This document shows positions 18,104-28,051 of a stretch of 64,000 nt of DNA, piece by piece (within the stretch, counting starts at the first letter, position 1; every line of letters starts with the position of its first letter). This DNA comes from an uncultured bacterium (lineage in GTDB: Bacteria > Planctomycetota > UBA1135 > GCA-002686595): the NCBI GenBank assembly GCA_938083085.1, contig CALLKX010000006.1, positions 62,001-126,000 of the forward strand, in the 5' to 3' direction. A model generated the notes under the pieces. That model searched no databases, was not told the origin of the DNA, and was given only the letters and a program-made list of their open reading frames with translations. Both the position numbers and the translations under genes were made by a program.

Positions 18104-19612
18104 TCAGGCGAGGCGGGACCCCACATCCACGAATTGAACGCCGCGGAAGCGAGCTGGGGCCGCGCCGTGACTCATTTCGGCCACCTGCATCGGGTTGCCC
18201 TTGCCGCAGTTCACCACCCCCCACAGCCTCCACTCCTCTGGACCTGCGATGCGATCACAGCGCTTCCAGAAGTCCAGCGTCGAGCCCTGGTAGGTCGGGA
18301 GTCGCAGGAGCCTCGACCGGCGCCCGCCGCGGATCTCCCAACCGACCTCGCAGGTGAACTGGAAGTTGCGCCGTTCCTGGTCGATCGACCACGTCTTGAT
18401 CGTATCGGCAAGGATGGCCCCGTCCTCGGTCTCCGCGAGCAGGTCGTCCAGGGACCCGTGCCCCGGAGCCAGGGAGACGTTGGTGATCCGGTCGATGGGC
18501 GGGGCATACCACCCCTCCGCACGCGAGACCGATCGGCTGCTCTCGGCTCCGGCCCGGCCAGCGCTGATCCGACCGCTCTGGAATGCACGGAGCTGCCCAT
18601 CACGGACGATGTCGAAGCGCCCTGAGGGCACACCGTCGTCATCCCAACCCCGGGTGTCGAGGCCCCCGGCAACGGTCGAGTCGGCGACGAAGCTGACACA
18701 CTCGGATCCGTATTCCAGCGACCCCGGGTCAGTGGCTGCAGCAAAGGAGCCCCCTGCGAGGTCGCGCTCCTCTCCGAGCACCCGGTCCAGCTCGGTGGGA
18801 TGCCCCACCGACTCGTGGATCTGCAGCGCAAGCTGCCCGCCCCCGAGGATCAGCGTGCGCTGGCCAGGAGGACAGACGTCCGCGTGGCACAGGGCGATCG
18901 CCTCGTCACGAACGCGCTCTGCGTTCCCCTCGAGGTCAAGGGCCCTCACCACCTCGAAGCCGCCGCTCCGAAAGTCGCCCTCCAGCGCGTTGGGGTAGCT
19001 CCGCCGTTCCACCACGCCGCGCGCGCGGGCGATGGCCTCCACCCGCCCCCCCGAGCGGACGAGCACCTGGTGGGTGGCGCCGCCATCCGAGGTCGCCATC
19101 CACTGTTCCTCGCGGCGGAGGCTCATCCCCGCCAGCCGGGAGACGACCTCGCGCCGGCCGCCGAGACGCTCGCTCGCCCGCATCAAGAGCTCGAGCTTCT
19201 CCTCGAGCGAGACCATGAACGGGTCCTCCTCCACGGGCGTCGCATACTCCCCGCACGCGTCCGCTCGGCCGGCCAAGCGCACCGGCACCCGCCGCAGCGG
19301 GGCCAGGTCCCGGGCCGACGCCAGGCACCGGCGCACGAGCCCGCTCACCGCGTTTCGCATGGCCGGGTACGGGCCGGGCGCCGCCGCGAAGCCCACCGCG
19401 CCGTCCTTGAACACTCGCACCGCAATCCCAAAGTCCTCGGGCGCGTCGGACTCCTTCAAAGCGCCGTTCTGAATCACGAGACGTTCCTCGGCGCAGCGCA
19501 CGATGCGCGCGTCCGCCGCGTCTGCGCCCCGCGCCATGGCCTCGTCCACCGCGCTGCGTGCGAGCGCCTCCATGGAGTGCGCCGAGCTCGGCTTGACCGT
19601 CGGATGAACCAT
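18104..19612 (-). CDS. tldD: TldD-family metalloprotease
   Basis: This 502-residue protein carries the TldD zinc site: HExxxH at His266-His271 (HESVGH) and the third ligand candidate Cys469 in NCGKGNP. TldD and TldE form a heterodimeric protease that degrades unfolded peptides and trims modified peptides such as microcin B17; TldD supplies the metal. The tldE-like gene lies five bases upstream, so they form one operon from the promoter at 21014-21043. No peptide precursor gene is visible nearby. Confidence 0.92.
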   Translation of the reverse strand: MVHPTVKPSSAHSMEALARSAVDEAMARGADAADARIVRCAEERLVIQNGALKESDAPEDFGIAVRVFKDGAVGFAAAPGPYPAMRNAVSGLVRRCLASARDLAPLRRVPVRLAGRADACGEYATPVEEDPFMVSLEEKLELLMRASERLGGRREVVSRLAGMSLRREEQWMATSDGGATHQVLVRSGGRVEAIARARGVVERRSYPNALEGDFRSGGFEVVRALDLEGNAERVRDEAIALCHADVCPPGQRTLILGGGQLALQIHESVGHPTELDRVLGEERDLAGGSFAAATDPGSLEYGSECVSFVADSTVAGGLDTRGWDDDGVPSGRFDIVRDGQLRAFQSGRISAGRAGAESSRSVSRAEGWYAPPIDRITNVSLAPGHGSLDDLLAETEDGAILADTIKTWSIDQERRNFQFTCEVGWEIRGGRRSRLLRLPTYQGSTLDFWKRCDRIAGPEEWRLWGVVNCGKGNPMQVAEMSHGAAPARFRGVQFVDVGSRLA

Positions 19613-19617
19613 GGGAC

Positions 19618-20994
19618 TCAGGACCTCGCCTTGGATGTGAACTTGAAATCGCGAATGAGCAGGGCGGGCGCCACCAGCTCGCCGCCCATCAGTGACCCGA
19701 CCCGCGTCGCGCGATCGCCGACGCCGTCGACCGCCCGGAGCGCCTCCACGAGTGACTGGGTGAAGCGAAGGTTGCCGATCGCGCGGCCAACAGCCCCGTC
19801 CTTGACCCTGAAGACCCCGCCCCGGGTCATCCCGGTCAACACCAGTTCCCGCGGCTCCACCACGTTCACGTAGTGGAGCTGGCGAACGAGCAACCCATCC
19901 CCGAGCCGCTCGAGCAGCTCCGCTCGACTGAGCTCTCCCTCCGCGACCACGAGGTGCCCGGCAGACGGCCCTGAGGTGGAAGGCTGAGCCTGCGAGTGGC
20001 CCGTGTTGGAGAGACCCAGTTGGCCCGCCCAGAAGGAGTCCGTCACCGGCCCGTGCGCGGTCCCCGAGGTGACCAACGGGTGCGCCCCTCGAGGCGTCCC
20101 CTCCCCGTCAAACCGCAGGCCCCGCAGGTCCGGGTGCGTGGGGTCGTCGGAGATGGAGACCTCCTCGGAGAACAGCCGCTCTCCGACGCGGCCCGTGAGG
20201 AACGACGACCCCTCGTGGAAGCCTCGAGCCCCGAACCCCATGCCCGAGGTAAAGGTCATCAGCGCGGCCACGGCCTGAGGTTCCAGGAGCACGTCCACGG
20301 GGCTGGCCTCCATGTCCTCAGGATCACGCGCGCGGACGGCGCTCGTCACCGCGTCCTCGATCACCCCCCCCACGTCCACCTGATCCACGAAGCAACGTAC
20401 CGATGCGGAGCTAGCGGAGCCACCGACGGTCTCGGCGTCGGCGCCGCCGTCCGCGCATGTGAGCGCGAACTCCGCACGTGACGTGGCCCCGTGAACGCGC
20501 CGGCCGGCCGAGTTGACGATGCTCATCGAGGCGACCGTGGTGCGGGCAAGCCCACCGCCATGGAGCGACTCCGCCTCGCAGCGAAGGAGCGCCGCCTCGA
20601 CCCACTCGGCCTTCTCCTTGAAGCTGTGGTCCTGGGTCGGTCGCGAGGGGGCCGTCCCCTCCACCTCCACCGCGCCGCCCAGGGGCACCGCGCCTCGATC
20701 AGGGGACGCCACGCGGGCGAGGATCTCAGCCCGGCCGAGGGCGTCCAGGACGGTCGCCTCGTCCAGGGATCCGCAGCTCGCCTTCGCCTCGCGGAAGCCC
20801 TCGCCGTCACGGAACCGGACCCGGACCGCGAGGTCATAGCGCTCCCGGTCCGCCGACTGGGTCGGCCCCTCGTGGCCGAAGCGCACGAAGCGGTCCTCGA
20901 CGCAGTTGATCGTCACCTCGGTCTCATCCGCCTCGCTCGCGGCGAGTACGGCGTCAGCGATCTCGAACGCGTGGTCTTCTTCCAGCAGTGCCAT
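19618..20994 (-). CDS. tldE: TldE/PmbA-family protease subunit
   Basis: This 458-residue protein is the non-catalytic partner of TldD: it shares the fold (GLRFDGEGTPRGAHPLVTSG and LVLTGMTRGGVFRVKDG regions) but has no HExxxH. GGAGG lies eight bases before the ATG. It is the first gene of the tldE-tldD operon and has a good sigma70-like promoter just upstream. Confidence 0.9.
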   Translation of the reverse strand: MALLEEDHAFEIADAVLAASEADETEVTINCVEDRFVRFGHEGPTQSADRERYDLAVRVRFRDGEGFREAKASCGSLDEATVLDALGRAEILARVASPDRGAVPLGGAVEVEGTAPSRPTQDHSFKEKAEWVEAALLRCEAESLHGGGLARTTVASMSIVNSAGRRVHGATSRAEFALTCADGGADAETVGGSASSASVRCFVDQVDVGGVIEDAVTSAVRARDPEDMEASPVDVLLEPQAVAALMTFTSGMGFGARGFHEGSSFLTGRVGERLFSEEVSISDDPTHPDLRGLRFDGEGTPRGAHPLVTSGTAHGPVTDSFWAGQLGLSNTGHSQAQPSTSGPSAGHLVVAEGELSRAELLERLGDGLLVRQLHYVNVVEPRELVLTGMTRGGVFRVKDGAVGRAIGNLRFTQSLVEALRAVDGVGDRATRVGSLMGGELVAPALLIRDFKFTSKARS

Positions 20995-21013
20995 GGCTGT
21001 GTCCTCCGGCTCA

Positions 21014-21043
21014 GATTGTCTCGATCCAGACCGCGCCGATCAA
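21014..21043 (-). promoter_or_regulatory. Promoter of tldE-tldD
   Basis: On the minus strand TTGATC (21043-21038) and GACAAT (21019-21014) are separated by 18 bp. The predicted start is near 21007, giving a short leader that carries the GGAGG site. Confidence 0.7.
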
Positions 21044-21153
21044 CGCCGGCGCCTTATTGACAATGCGACTGGGTGACTCGTGATCCAGCAACCCGGCCAT
21101 CCCGCGCCCCGATGGGCCGATGCCCCCGCGCCGCCGCGCCCCCGCGGCCCCGC

Positions 21154-21185
21154 GGCCCGGTGGCCCGGTGGCCCGGTGGCCCGAT
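21154..21185. repeat. 8-bp tandem repeat GGCCCGGT
   Basis: Three perfect GGCCCGGT units (21154-21177) and one variant GGCCCGAT (21178-21185) lie just past the leuS stop, in a C/G-rich spacer that also offers several possible hairpins. Confidence 0.8.
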
Positions 21186-21210
21186 ACCCCGCTGGCCGGC
21201 TGGCCCGGGG

Positions 21211-23790
21211 TCACTTGACGACGAAGTTGACCAGGCGGCCGGGCACGACGATCGTCTTCACGACTTCCTTGCCCTCCATACGATCTGCCACGGCGGCCCG
21301 CGCGGCCGCCTCCATCTCGTCGCGGGAGGCCTCCCGCGGCACCATGACTTTGGCCCGCAGCTTCCCGAGGATCTGCACGGGCATCTCGAACTCGTCGGCC
21401 TTCAGATAGCGCTCATCCACCTCCGGCCAGGCGGCGTGGTGGACGCTCCCGGAGCGTCCCATGCGGGACCAGATCTCGTCGGCGAAGTGCGGCGCGAAGG
21501 GCGCCATGGCGCGGACGAACCGGCTCGCCTGGGAGCCATTGAGCCCCTTGGAAGAGGCCCCCTTGAGGAACTCCATGAAGGCCGCCACAGCCGTGTTGAA
21601 GTTGAACGCCTTGAAGGAGTCGTCCACCCGCTGGAGGCACTGGTTCAAGGCCCGCTCGACCTCGAGGGCGGAGCCCTCAGGGGTGACTTCAGAGGCATCC
21701 TCCAGGCCCGGTCGGATAGGCGTTTCGCTCTCGGGGTCCACGAAGAGCCGCCAGGACCGCTCGAGGAACTTGCGAGGCCCCGGCACGTCACGCGGATTCC
21801 AGGGCTTCGAGTCCGCCAGCGGCCCCATGAACATCTCGTAGAGCCTGAAGGTGTCGACGCCGTACTCGGCGCAGACGTCGTCCGGGTTCACGACGTTCTT
21901 GAGCGACTTGCTCATCTTCGCGATCACCTGCTCCATCGGCTCGCCCGAGACCTTCGAGACGGGCGGGTCCACCTCGAGGTTCACCTCGTCGGTCGGCACG
22001 AGGCGGCCCGTGCCGTCCTTGTAGGCAAAGGCCGTGAGCATCCCCTGGTTGAACAACCGCTGGAAGGGCTCCTTTGTCTTCACCACGCCCGCGTCAAAGA
22101 GGACCTTGTGCCAGAAGCGCGCGTAGAGGAGGTGCAGCACGGCGTGCTCCGTGCCGCCGATGTAGAGGTCCACGTTGCCCCAGTAGTCCTCGGCCTCCGC
22201 CGAGAGCGGCGCCGTCTCGCACTTGGGGTCCATGAAGCGCAAGTAGTACCAGCAGGAGCCGGCCCACCCCGGCATGGTGTCGGTGTCCCGCCGGGCCGGT
22301 CCGCCGGTCGCGGGGTCGGCGCTGCTGACCCACTCGGTCGCCCGCGCGAGCGGGGCCGAGCCGTCGTCCGAGGGCTTGAAGTCCTCCATCTGGGGCAGCG
22401 TGACCGGCAGATCGCCGTCGGGCACGCGGACGTGAGACCCGTCCTCCAGATGCAGCACGGGGAACGGCTCACCCCAGTATCGCTGGCGAGAGAACAGCCA
22501 GTCGCGCAGGCGATAGTTGGTCTTCGCCTCCCCCACGCCCTGCTCGACCAGGTGAGCGATCATCCGCTCCTTGGCCTCGTCGACGCCGAGGCCGTCGAGG
22601 AACCCGGAGTTGATGGCGGGCCCCGCACCGGTGAACGCCTCACCGTCGAAGTCCGAGGGCGGCTCGACGGTGCGGACGATGTTCAGCCCGAACTCGGTGG
22701 CGAAGTCCCAGTCCCGCTGGTCCTGCCCCGGGACGGCCATGATCGCGCCGGTGCCGTAGCTCGCCAACACGTAGTCCGCCACCCAGACCGGAACGCGGCC
22801 GCGCTCGTCCCCCGCGTCGAAGGCGGGATTGTGAGCGTACGCACCCGTCCAGACGCCGGTCTTCTCCTTGGCGAGGTCAGTGCGCTCGAGGTCGGACTTG
22901 GTGGACGCCGCCGTGACGTAGGCCTCCACCGCCTCGCGCTGGTCGGCTGTGGTGATCGCGCGCACGAGCGGGTGCTCGGGAGCCACCACCATGAAGGTCG
23001 CCCCGAAGAGGGTGTCCGGCCGCGTGGTGTACACGCGCAGCGAGGCGGCCTCGTGGCCCTCGACACAGAATTCGATCTCGGCGCCCTCGGAGCGCCCGAT
23101 CCACTCCCGCTGCATGGTCTTGACCGACTCGGGCCAGTCCACCAGATCGAGGTCATCGATGAGGCGGTCCGCGTACTCGGTGATCCGGAGCATCCACTGC
23201 CGCAGCGGGCGGCGGACGCAGGGGTGCCCGCCGCGCTCACTCTTGCCGTCGATGACCTCCTCGTTGGCCAGCACGGTCTTCAGCTCGTCGCACCACCAAA
23301 CCGGCACCTCGTTTTGATAGGCGAGCCCCCGGTCATAGAGGCGGGTGAAGATCCACTGGGTCCAGCGGTAGTAGTCCACGTCACACGTGGCGAACTCCCG
23401 GTCCCAGTCGTAGCTCAGGCCGATCGCCTTCAGCTGCCGGCGGAAGGTCTCGACGTTGGCGCGCGTGGTCTCCTCGGGGTGCCGCCCGGTGGTGATCGCG
23501 TACTGCTCCGCCGGGAGCCCGAAGGCGTCATACCCCATGGGGTGGAGCACGTTATGCCCCTCCATGCGCTTGCGTCGCGAGACGATGTCGCTGCCGATGT
23601 ACCCCATCGGGTGCCCCACGTGCAGCCCCGCGCCAGAGGGGTAAGGGAACATGTCCAGCACGTAGTACTTCGGCCGGGAGGGGTCGAAGTCGGCGTCGCC
23701 GGGGTTCGGTGTCCGGTAGGTGCCGTCGGCCTCCCACCGGTCCTGCCAGCGGTGCTCGATCTCGTTGGGGCTGTACTGGTTGCTCGTCAT
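21211..23790 (-). CDS. leuS: Leucyl-tRNA synthetase
   Basis: The 859-residue length is normal for bacterial LeuRS. The class I signatures are HVGH at residues 57-60 and KMSKS near 624-628. The CP1 editing domain shows the TTRPDTLFGATF motif, and the WYYLRFMDP and VDLYIGGTEHAVLHLLYARFW segments are typical of LeuRS. The C-terminal anticodon-binding and leucine-specific regions are present. A weak AGGA precedes the ATG, and a direct repeat lies in the leader. It follows tRNA-Ala, but a strong terminator lies between them, so it probably has its own promoter. Confidence 0.97.
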   Translation of the reverse strand: MTSNQYSPNEIEHRWQDRWEADGTYRTPNPGDADFDPSRPKYYVLDMFPYPSGAGLHVGHPMGYIGSDIVSRRKRMEGHNVLHPMGYDAFGLPAEQYAITTGRHPEETTRANVETFRRQLKAIGLSYDWDREFATCDVDYYRWTQWIFTRLYDRGLAYQNEVPVWWCDELKTVLANEEVIDGKSERGGHPCVRRPLRQWMLRITEYADRLIDDLDLVDWPESVKTMQREWIGRSEGAEIEFCVEGHEAASLRVYTTRPDTLFGATFMVVAPEHPLVRAITTADQREAVEAYVTAASTKSDLERTDLAKEKTGVWTGAYAHNPAFDAGDERGRVPVWVADYVLASYGTGAIMAVPGQDQRDWDFATEFGLNIVRTVEPPSDFDGEAFTGAGPAINSGFLDGLGVDEAKERMIAHLVEQGVGEAKTNYRLRDWLFSRQRYWGEPFPVLHLEDGSHVRVPDGDLPVTLPQMEDFKPSDDGSAPLARATEWVSSADPATGGPARRDTDTMPGWAGSCWYYLRFMDPKCETAPLSAEAEDYWGNVDLYIGGTEHAVLHLLYARFWHKVLFDAGVVKTKEPFQRLFNQGMLTAFAYKDGTGRLVPTDEVNLEVDPPVSKVSGEPMEQVIAKMSKSLKNVVNPDDVCAEYGVDTFRLYEMFMGPLADSKPWNPRDVPGPRKFLERSWRLFVDPESETPIRPGLEDASEVTPEGSALEVERALNQCLQRVDDSFKAFNFNTAVAAFMEFLKGASSKGLNGSQASRFVRAMAPFAPHFADEIWSRMGRSGSVHHAAWPEVDERYLKADEFEMPVQILGKLRAKVMVPREASRDEMEAAARAAVADRMEGKEVVKTIVVPGRLVNFVVK

Positions 23791-23791
23791 T

Positions 23792-23820
23792 TTCGACGGT
23801 CCTGGGGCGGTTCGACGGTC
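23792..23820. promoter_or_regulatory. Direct repeat in the leuS leader
   Basis: TTCGACGGTC occurs at 23792-23801 and 23811-23820, 19 bp apart and directly before the leuS ATG. It could be a regulator site on one DNA face or chance. Confidence 0.4.
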
Positions 23821-23945
23821 GTTGCCTGGCGCTTCGCGCTGCCGGGCAGCCTCGAGGGCGCGGGTACGGATGCGAGGAGGTTACCCCGGCGCGGGGCCGC
23901 CAGCGGCACCCCGAACGCGCTCCTGCGTCCGGATCCCCTTGAAAA

Positions 23946-24060
<115 letters not shown>

Positions 24061-24294
24061 GAGATGTCGGACGCGGCAGGCCGGTCATTCAGCGCCGTCC
24101 ACCTCCGGACAAGTCCAGTGGTCTCAGGCAGCCAGAACGGGGGGGCACCGGCCGCGCCCCTGCGCCATCGCGCAGTTGGCGAGAAGAATGCGACGATGGC
24201 ACGCTGTCGTCAAGAGAGAGTTCGGAGGAACCTGTCAGTGTGATTCATGGCTCCCCTCTTCCCTTTGGCAGGCCAACAGGGGACTTTCTTCACC

Positions 24295-25797
24295 ATGACG
24301 GACCTCGCTCACCCCGACCGCCTGGCCAAGATCGAGGCCATGCGCGCTGAAGGCGTCGATCCCTTCCCCGCCAGGGGAGTCGACGCACGGCCCATCTCCG
24401 AACTCCTGAAGGGCGTTGGCTCCGCCGAGGAGCCAGGGCCCCTCGTGGGCCAATCGGTCACCATCGCCGGCCGAATCCTGGGCACCAGGGACTTCGGGAA
24501 GCTCATCTTCGCCCCCGTGGTGGACCGGACTGGGCGCCTCCAAATCGGGCTCCAGAAGGGCCGTATGAGCGACTGGTGGCCCCGCCGGAAGTGGCTGGAC
24601 GGCGGGGACCTCGTGGGCGTCACGGGCGAGCTGGCCTTCACCCAAAAGGGCGAGCCGACCATCTGGGTGACCGAGATCGAGATCCTCGCCAAGTCCGTGG
24701 CCCCGCCCCCGGAGAAGTGGCACGGCTTGACCGACGTGGAGGCCCGCTACCGGCGCCGATATGTGGACCTGTGGGCCTCTGAGGGCGTCACAGAGGTGTT
24801 CGTGAAGCGCAGCAAGGCGCTGTCGCTGATCCGGCGCTACCTGGAGGATCAGGGCTACCTTGAGGTCGAGACCCCCACCCTCCACCCGATCGCCGGTGGG
24901 GCCACCGCTCGGCCGTTCATCACGCACCACAACGCCCTCGACGCCGAGCTCTACCTGCGCATCGCGCCGGAGCTCTACCTCAAGCGCCTGATCGTGGGCG
25001 GCCTCGAGCGCGTCTTCGAGGTGAGCCGCAACTTCCGCAACGAGGGGCTGTCCACGCGGCATAACCCCGAGTTCACGATGCTGGAGCTCTACGAGGCCCA
25101 GGCCGACTTCCACCGAATGATGGAGCTCACCGAGCAGATGTTCGAGCTGCTCGCCACCGAACTCAACGGCCAGACCGGCATCACCTTCCGCGGCGAGGAG
25201 TACGACCTCAAGGTGCCCTTCCAGCGAGCGCGCTACACCGACCTCTTCCGGGAGCACGCGGGCTGCGACTACGACGACGAGCCCGCCGTCCGCGCCAAGG
25301 CCAAGGAACTCGGCCTGGACCACGCGTCCAATGAGTACTGGAAGCTCATGAACGACGTGTTCGAGGAGACCGTGGAGCCTCACCTCGCCGGCCCCATCTT
25401 CGTGACGCACTACCCGGTCCCGATCTGCCCCCTCGCCAAGGCCTCCCCTGAGGACCCCGCCCTGGCAGAACGCTTCGAGGTCTTCGTGGCCTCCATGGAG
25501 CTCGGCAACGCGTTCTCCGAGCTCAACGATCCCGCCGAGCAGCACCGCCGCTTCGAGGAGCAGGTCGCCTCGAAGGACCCGGAGACGCCAGGTGAGGTGG
25601 ACGTGGACTACGTTCAGGCCCTGGAGTTCGGCATGCCCCCCACGGGCGGCCTCGGCGTCGGGATCGACCGGCTCCTGATGTTGCTCACCGGACAGGACTC
25701 CATTCGCGACGTCTTGCTCTTCCCGGCGATGCGTAAGATCGAGGAGCAGGCGGCCGAGGCCGACGAGGCCTCGGAAGAGGCCCCCGCCGGCGCCTGA
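24295..25797 (+). CDS. lysS: Lysyl-tRNA synthetase, class II
   Basis: The product is about 500 residues from the ATG at 24295; the in-frame ATG at 24247 would add 16 residues and has its purine-rich site too far away. It has an OB-fold anticodon domain (about 55-160), then the class II core: motif 2 around FRNEGLSTRHNPEFTMLE and motif 3 GLGVGIDRLLMLL. It charges tRNA-Lys. It is the first gene of a lysS-lolC-lolD-TSUP run, with the permease start 15 bases past its stop. Confidence 0.96.
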   Translation: MTDLAHPDRLAKIEAMRAEGVDPFPARGVDARPISELLKGVGSAEEPGPLVGQSVTIAGRILGTRDFGKLIFAPVVDRTGRLQIGLQKGRMSDWWPRRKWLDGGDLVGVTGELAFTQKGEPTIWVTEIEILAKSVAPPPEKWHGLTDVEARYRRRYVDLWASEGVTEVFVKRSKALSLIRRYLEDQGYLEVETPTLHPIAGGATARPFITHHNALDAELYLRIAPELYLKRLIVGGLERVFEVSRNFRNEGLSTRHNPEFTMLELYEAQADFHRMMELTEQMFELLATELNGQTGITFRGEEYDLKVPFQRARYTDLFREHAGCDYDDEPAVRAKAKELGLDHASNEYWKLMNDVFEETVEPHLAGPIFVTHYPVPICPLAKASPEDPALAERFEVFVASMELGNAFSELNDPAEQHRRFEEQVASKDPETPGEVDVDYVQALEFGMPPTGGLGVGIDRLLMLLTGQDSIRDVLLFPAMRKIEEQAAEADEASEEAPAGA

Positions 25798-25812
25798 CCG
25801 ACCCCGAACCCC

Positions 25813-27222
25813 GTGTTCCGTACCTTCCTCAGCCTGCGCTATCTCAAGGCGCGCAAGACCAACTGGATCGGCATGGCCGGCATCCTGGTGGCCGTGGGAG
25901 CGCTCGTGCTCATCCTGTCGATCATGGCGGGCTTCCTCGAGGAGAGCCGGCGCACACTCCGCGGGAACCTCGCGGACCTGGTCATCCAGCCCTCGTTCCA
26001 GTCCAGCGTCCTGCAGGAGAACGGCGACTGGGTCCCGATGCAGACCGACGTCGAGCGCATGCTCGAGATCATCCGGGAGGACCCCGGGGTCGCAGCCGCG
26101 ACTCCGCAGCTGCAGTGGTACGGGATCTTTGCCCCCGACGGCGGGGAGAGCGCCCTCGAAAAGCCCATGCAGGACGCCATCCAGCTCATCGAGCTGGTCG
26201 GCATCGACGTGGAGGGCGAGGGCGAGGCCACCGACTTCCGCGAGTCGCTCGAGACCGAGTTCGGCAAGAAGCCCGGGCTCGGCAAGCACTGCAACGTCGG
26301 CCGCCCAGCGGACCTTGACGACCCCTTCGTCAACCTGCGGGAGATCCGCCAACGGCGGACCCGACCCAAGGTCCCGATCCTGGTGGGCGAGCAGCTCGCA
26401 TACCTCTGGGGCCTGCGGCGCGGCCAAGAGGTCTCGCTCGTCACCGCCACCTACGACGAGAACAGCTCCAAGCTCAACGAGACGGCTGCCAACGCCCGCT
26501 TCCAGGTGGTCGGTAGCTTCCGAAGCAAGGACAACGAGACCGACTCCCGGCGGATCTACATGGACCGCCGCGCGCTGGCCGACTTCCTCCAGCGCGACCG
26601 CCTGTGGTCCGCGGTCCTGGTCAAGCTGAACGACTACAAGCGCGACAAGGAGGCCGTCCGCGCCCGCCTCTGGTCCAAGCTCCACGCCGAGGGGTTCCTG
26701 AGCGCCCCGGGGATCCGCATCAACGAGTTCCGCACCTGGGAGGACTTCCGCGCCACCCTGCTGGCCGCCATCCAGAACGAGAAGGCGCTCATGGGCATCA
26801 TGCTCAGCCTGGTGCTCGTTGTGGCGGGCTTCACCGTCTTCGCGCTTCTATCGATGATGGTCACGGAGAAGCGCCGTGATATCGGGATCCTCTGCGCCCT
26901 CGGCGCCACGCCCCGCGGCGTCTTGGCCTTGTTCCTGATGATCGGCCTCTGGGAGGCCGTCATAGGGAGCGCCTTTGGAGCCCTGGTCGGCGTGCTCGGG
27001 GCGTACAACATCGACGCCATCGAGCGGAAGCTCTCGAGCACCTTCGGCTTCCAGATCTTCAACCGCGACATCTACCTCTTCGACTACATCCCCGCCGAGG
27101 TCTCGGTCAGCGGCGTGGCCTGGATCGTCGGCGGCGCGGTCTTCAGCACGCTGCTCTTCGCGGCCATCCCCGCCTGGCGCGCCTCGCGCCTCGACCCCGT
27201 GGAGGCGCTGCGTCACGAATGA
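25813..27222 (+). CDS. LolC/LolE-like lipoprotein-release ABC permease
   Basis: This 469-residue protein starts at GTG. It has an N-terminal helix (about 20-45), a large periplasmic MacB_PCD-like domain (50-320), and the FtsX core of three helices (about 325-350, 375-405 and 430-455) with the SRLDPVEALRHE ending common in this family. With LolD it should release lipoproteins from the inner membrane for transfer to the outer membrane, which suits the lipoproteins encoded in this window. Its stop overlaps the lolD ATG by four bases. One permease gene is present, so it may work as a homodimer. Confidence 0.85.
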   Translation: MFRTFLSLRYLKARKTNWIGMAGILVAVGALVLILSIMAGFLEESRRTLRGNLADLVIQPSFQSSVLQENGDWVPMQTDVERMLEIIREDPGVAAATPQLQWYGIFAPDGGESALEKPMQDAIQLIELVGIDVEGEGEATDFRESLETEFGKKPGLGKHCNVGRPADLDDPFVNLREIRQRRTRPKVPILVGEQLAYLWGLRRGQEVSLVTATYDENSSKLNETAANARFQVVGSFRSKDNETDSRRIYMDRRALADFLQRDRLWSAVLVKLNDYKRDKEAVRARLWSKLHAEGFLSAPGIRINEFRTWEDFRATLLAAIQNEKALMGIMLSLVLVVAGFTVFALLSMMVTEKRRDIGILCALGATPRGVLALFLMIGLWEAVIGSAFGALVGVLGAYNIDAIERKLSSTFGFQIFNRDIYLFDYIPAEVSVSGVAWIVGGAVFSTLLFAAIPAWRASRLDPVEALRHE

Positions 27223-28040
27223 CCCTCCCCTCCGACGGCCCGATCCCGACAGGCTCCCTTCCTGGCGGCTCCCTACCTGGCGGCCCCATTCCTGGCAGCA
27301 CCGTCCCCAGCGGACAGCTCCGCACAGAGCCCGTACTCGCCTGCGCAGGCGTCCGCCGCTCCTTCCCCGTGGGCGAGCGACGGCTCGAGATCCTGCACGG
27401 CATCAACCTCGAGCTCCGCGCCGGGGAGCGGCTCGCGCTGATGGGCACCTCCGGCGCGGGGAAGACCACCCTGCTGCATATCCTGGGTCTCCTCGACCGC
27501 CCCACCGAGGGTTCGGTCTACGTCGCCGGCCAGGACGCGTGGAGCCTGAGCGCGAGACGGCGCGCGAACCTGCGCAACGAGAAGATCGGCTTCGTCTTCC
27601 AGTTCTATCACCTGCTGCCCGAGCTCTCCGCCCTCGAGAACGCCGTGCTGCCGGCCATGATCAAGCTCAGCCGGCGAGCCTTCCGCTCGAACCGGGCCGA
27701 GTTCCTCGACCGCGCCACCACCATGCTCACGCGCTTCGGCCTCGCGGATCGCCTCGGGCATCGGCCCTCCCAGCTCTCCGGCGGTGAGCAGCAGCGCATC
27801 GCGATCGCGCGCGCCCTCCTGCTGGACCCGCCGATCCTCATCGCGGACGAGCCCACCGGGAACCTCGACCGCGGGACCGGGGAGAAGGTGCTAGAGATCC
27901 TCCTCGACGAGCAGTCGGAGCGCGGCGTAGCGCTGATGCTCGTGACCCACGACGAGCGGCTCGCCAAGCGCTGCGAGCGCGTCCTCTACATGGAAGACGG
28001 CCTGATCCAGGCGGACTCCTCCGCCCCGATCCCCACCTGA
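27219..28040 (+). CDS. lolD: LolD-like ABC transporter ATPase
   Basis: This 273-residue ATPase has Walker A GTSGAGKTT, Q-loop, signature LSGGEQQRIAIAR, Walker B ILIADEPTGNLD and an H-loop in LVTHDERLA. It powers the permease encoded immediately upstream (ATGA overlap). Residues 1-35 are an extra Gly/Ser/Pro-rich segment built from a 15-bp tandem repeat and are absent from typical LolD, where the core begins near the equivalent of residue 38. Confidence 0.9.
   Translation: MTLPSDGPIPTGSLPGGSLPGGPIPGSTVPSGQLRTEPVLACAGVRRSFPVGERRLEILHGINLELRAGERLALMGTSGAGKTTLLHILGLLDRPTEGSVYVAGQDAWSLSARRRANLRNEKIGFVFQFYHLLPELSALENAVLPAMIKLSRRAFRSNRAEFLDRATTMLTRFGLADRLGHRPSQLSGGEQQRIAIARALLLDPPILIADEPTGNLDRGTGEKVLEILLDEQSERGVALMLVTHDERLAKRCERVLYMEDGLIQADSSAPIPT
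27252..27311. repeat. 15-bp tandem repeat in the 5' end of lolD, four copies
   Basis: Units at 27252-27266, 27267-27281, 27282-27296 and a diverged 27297-27311 (ggctcccttcctggc type) encode an SLPGG-like pentapeptide repeat ahead of the ATPase domain. Confidence 0.85.
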
Positions 28041-28051
28041 GACTCCGCCCT

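Noticed and set aside
21057-21062. Perfect TTGACA on the plus strand as a promoter
   Set aside because: No -10 box lies 16-19 bp downstream and no plus-strand gene follows.
24235-26685. 816-codon open frame antisense to lysS and the LolC-like gene
   Set aside because: It spans two real genes and encodes a low-complexity acidic product with no motif.
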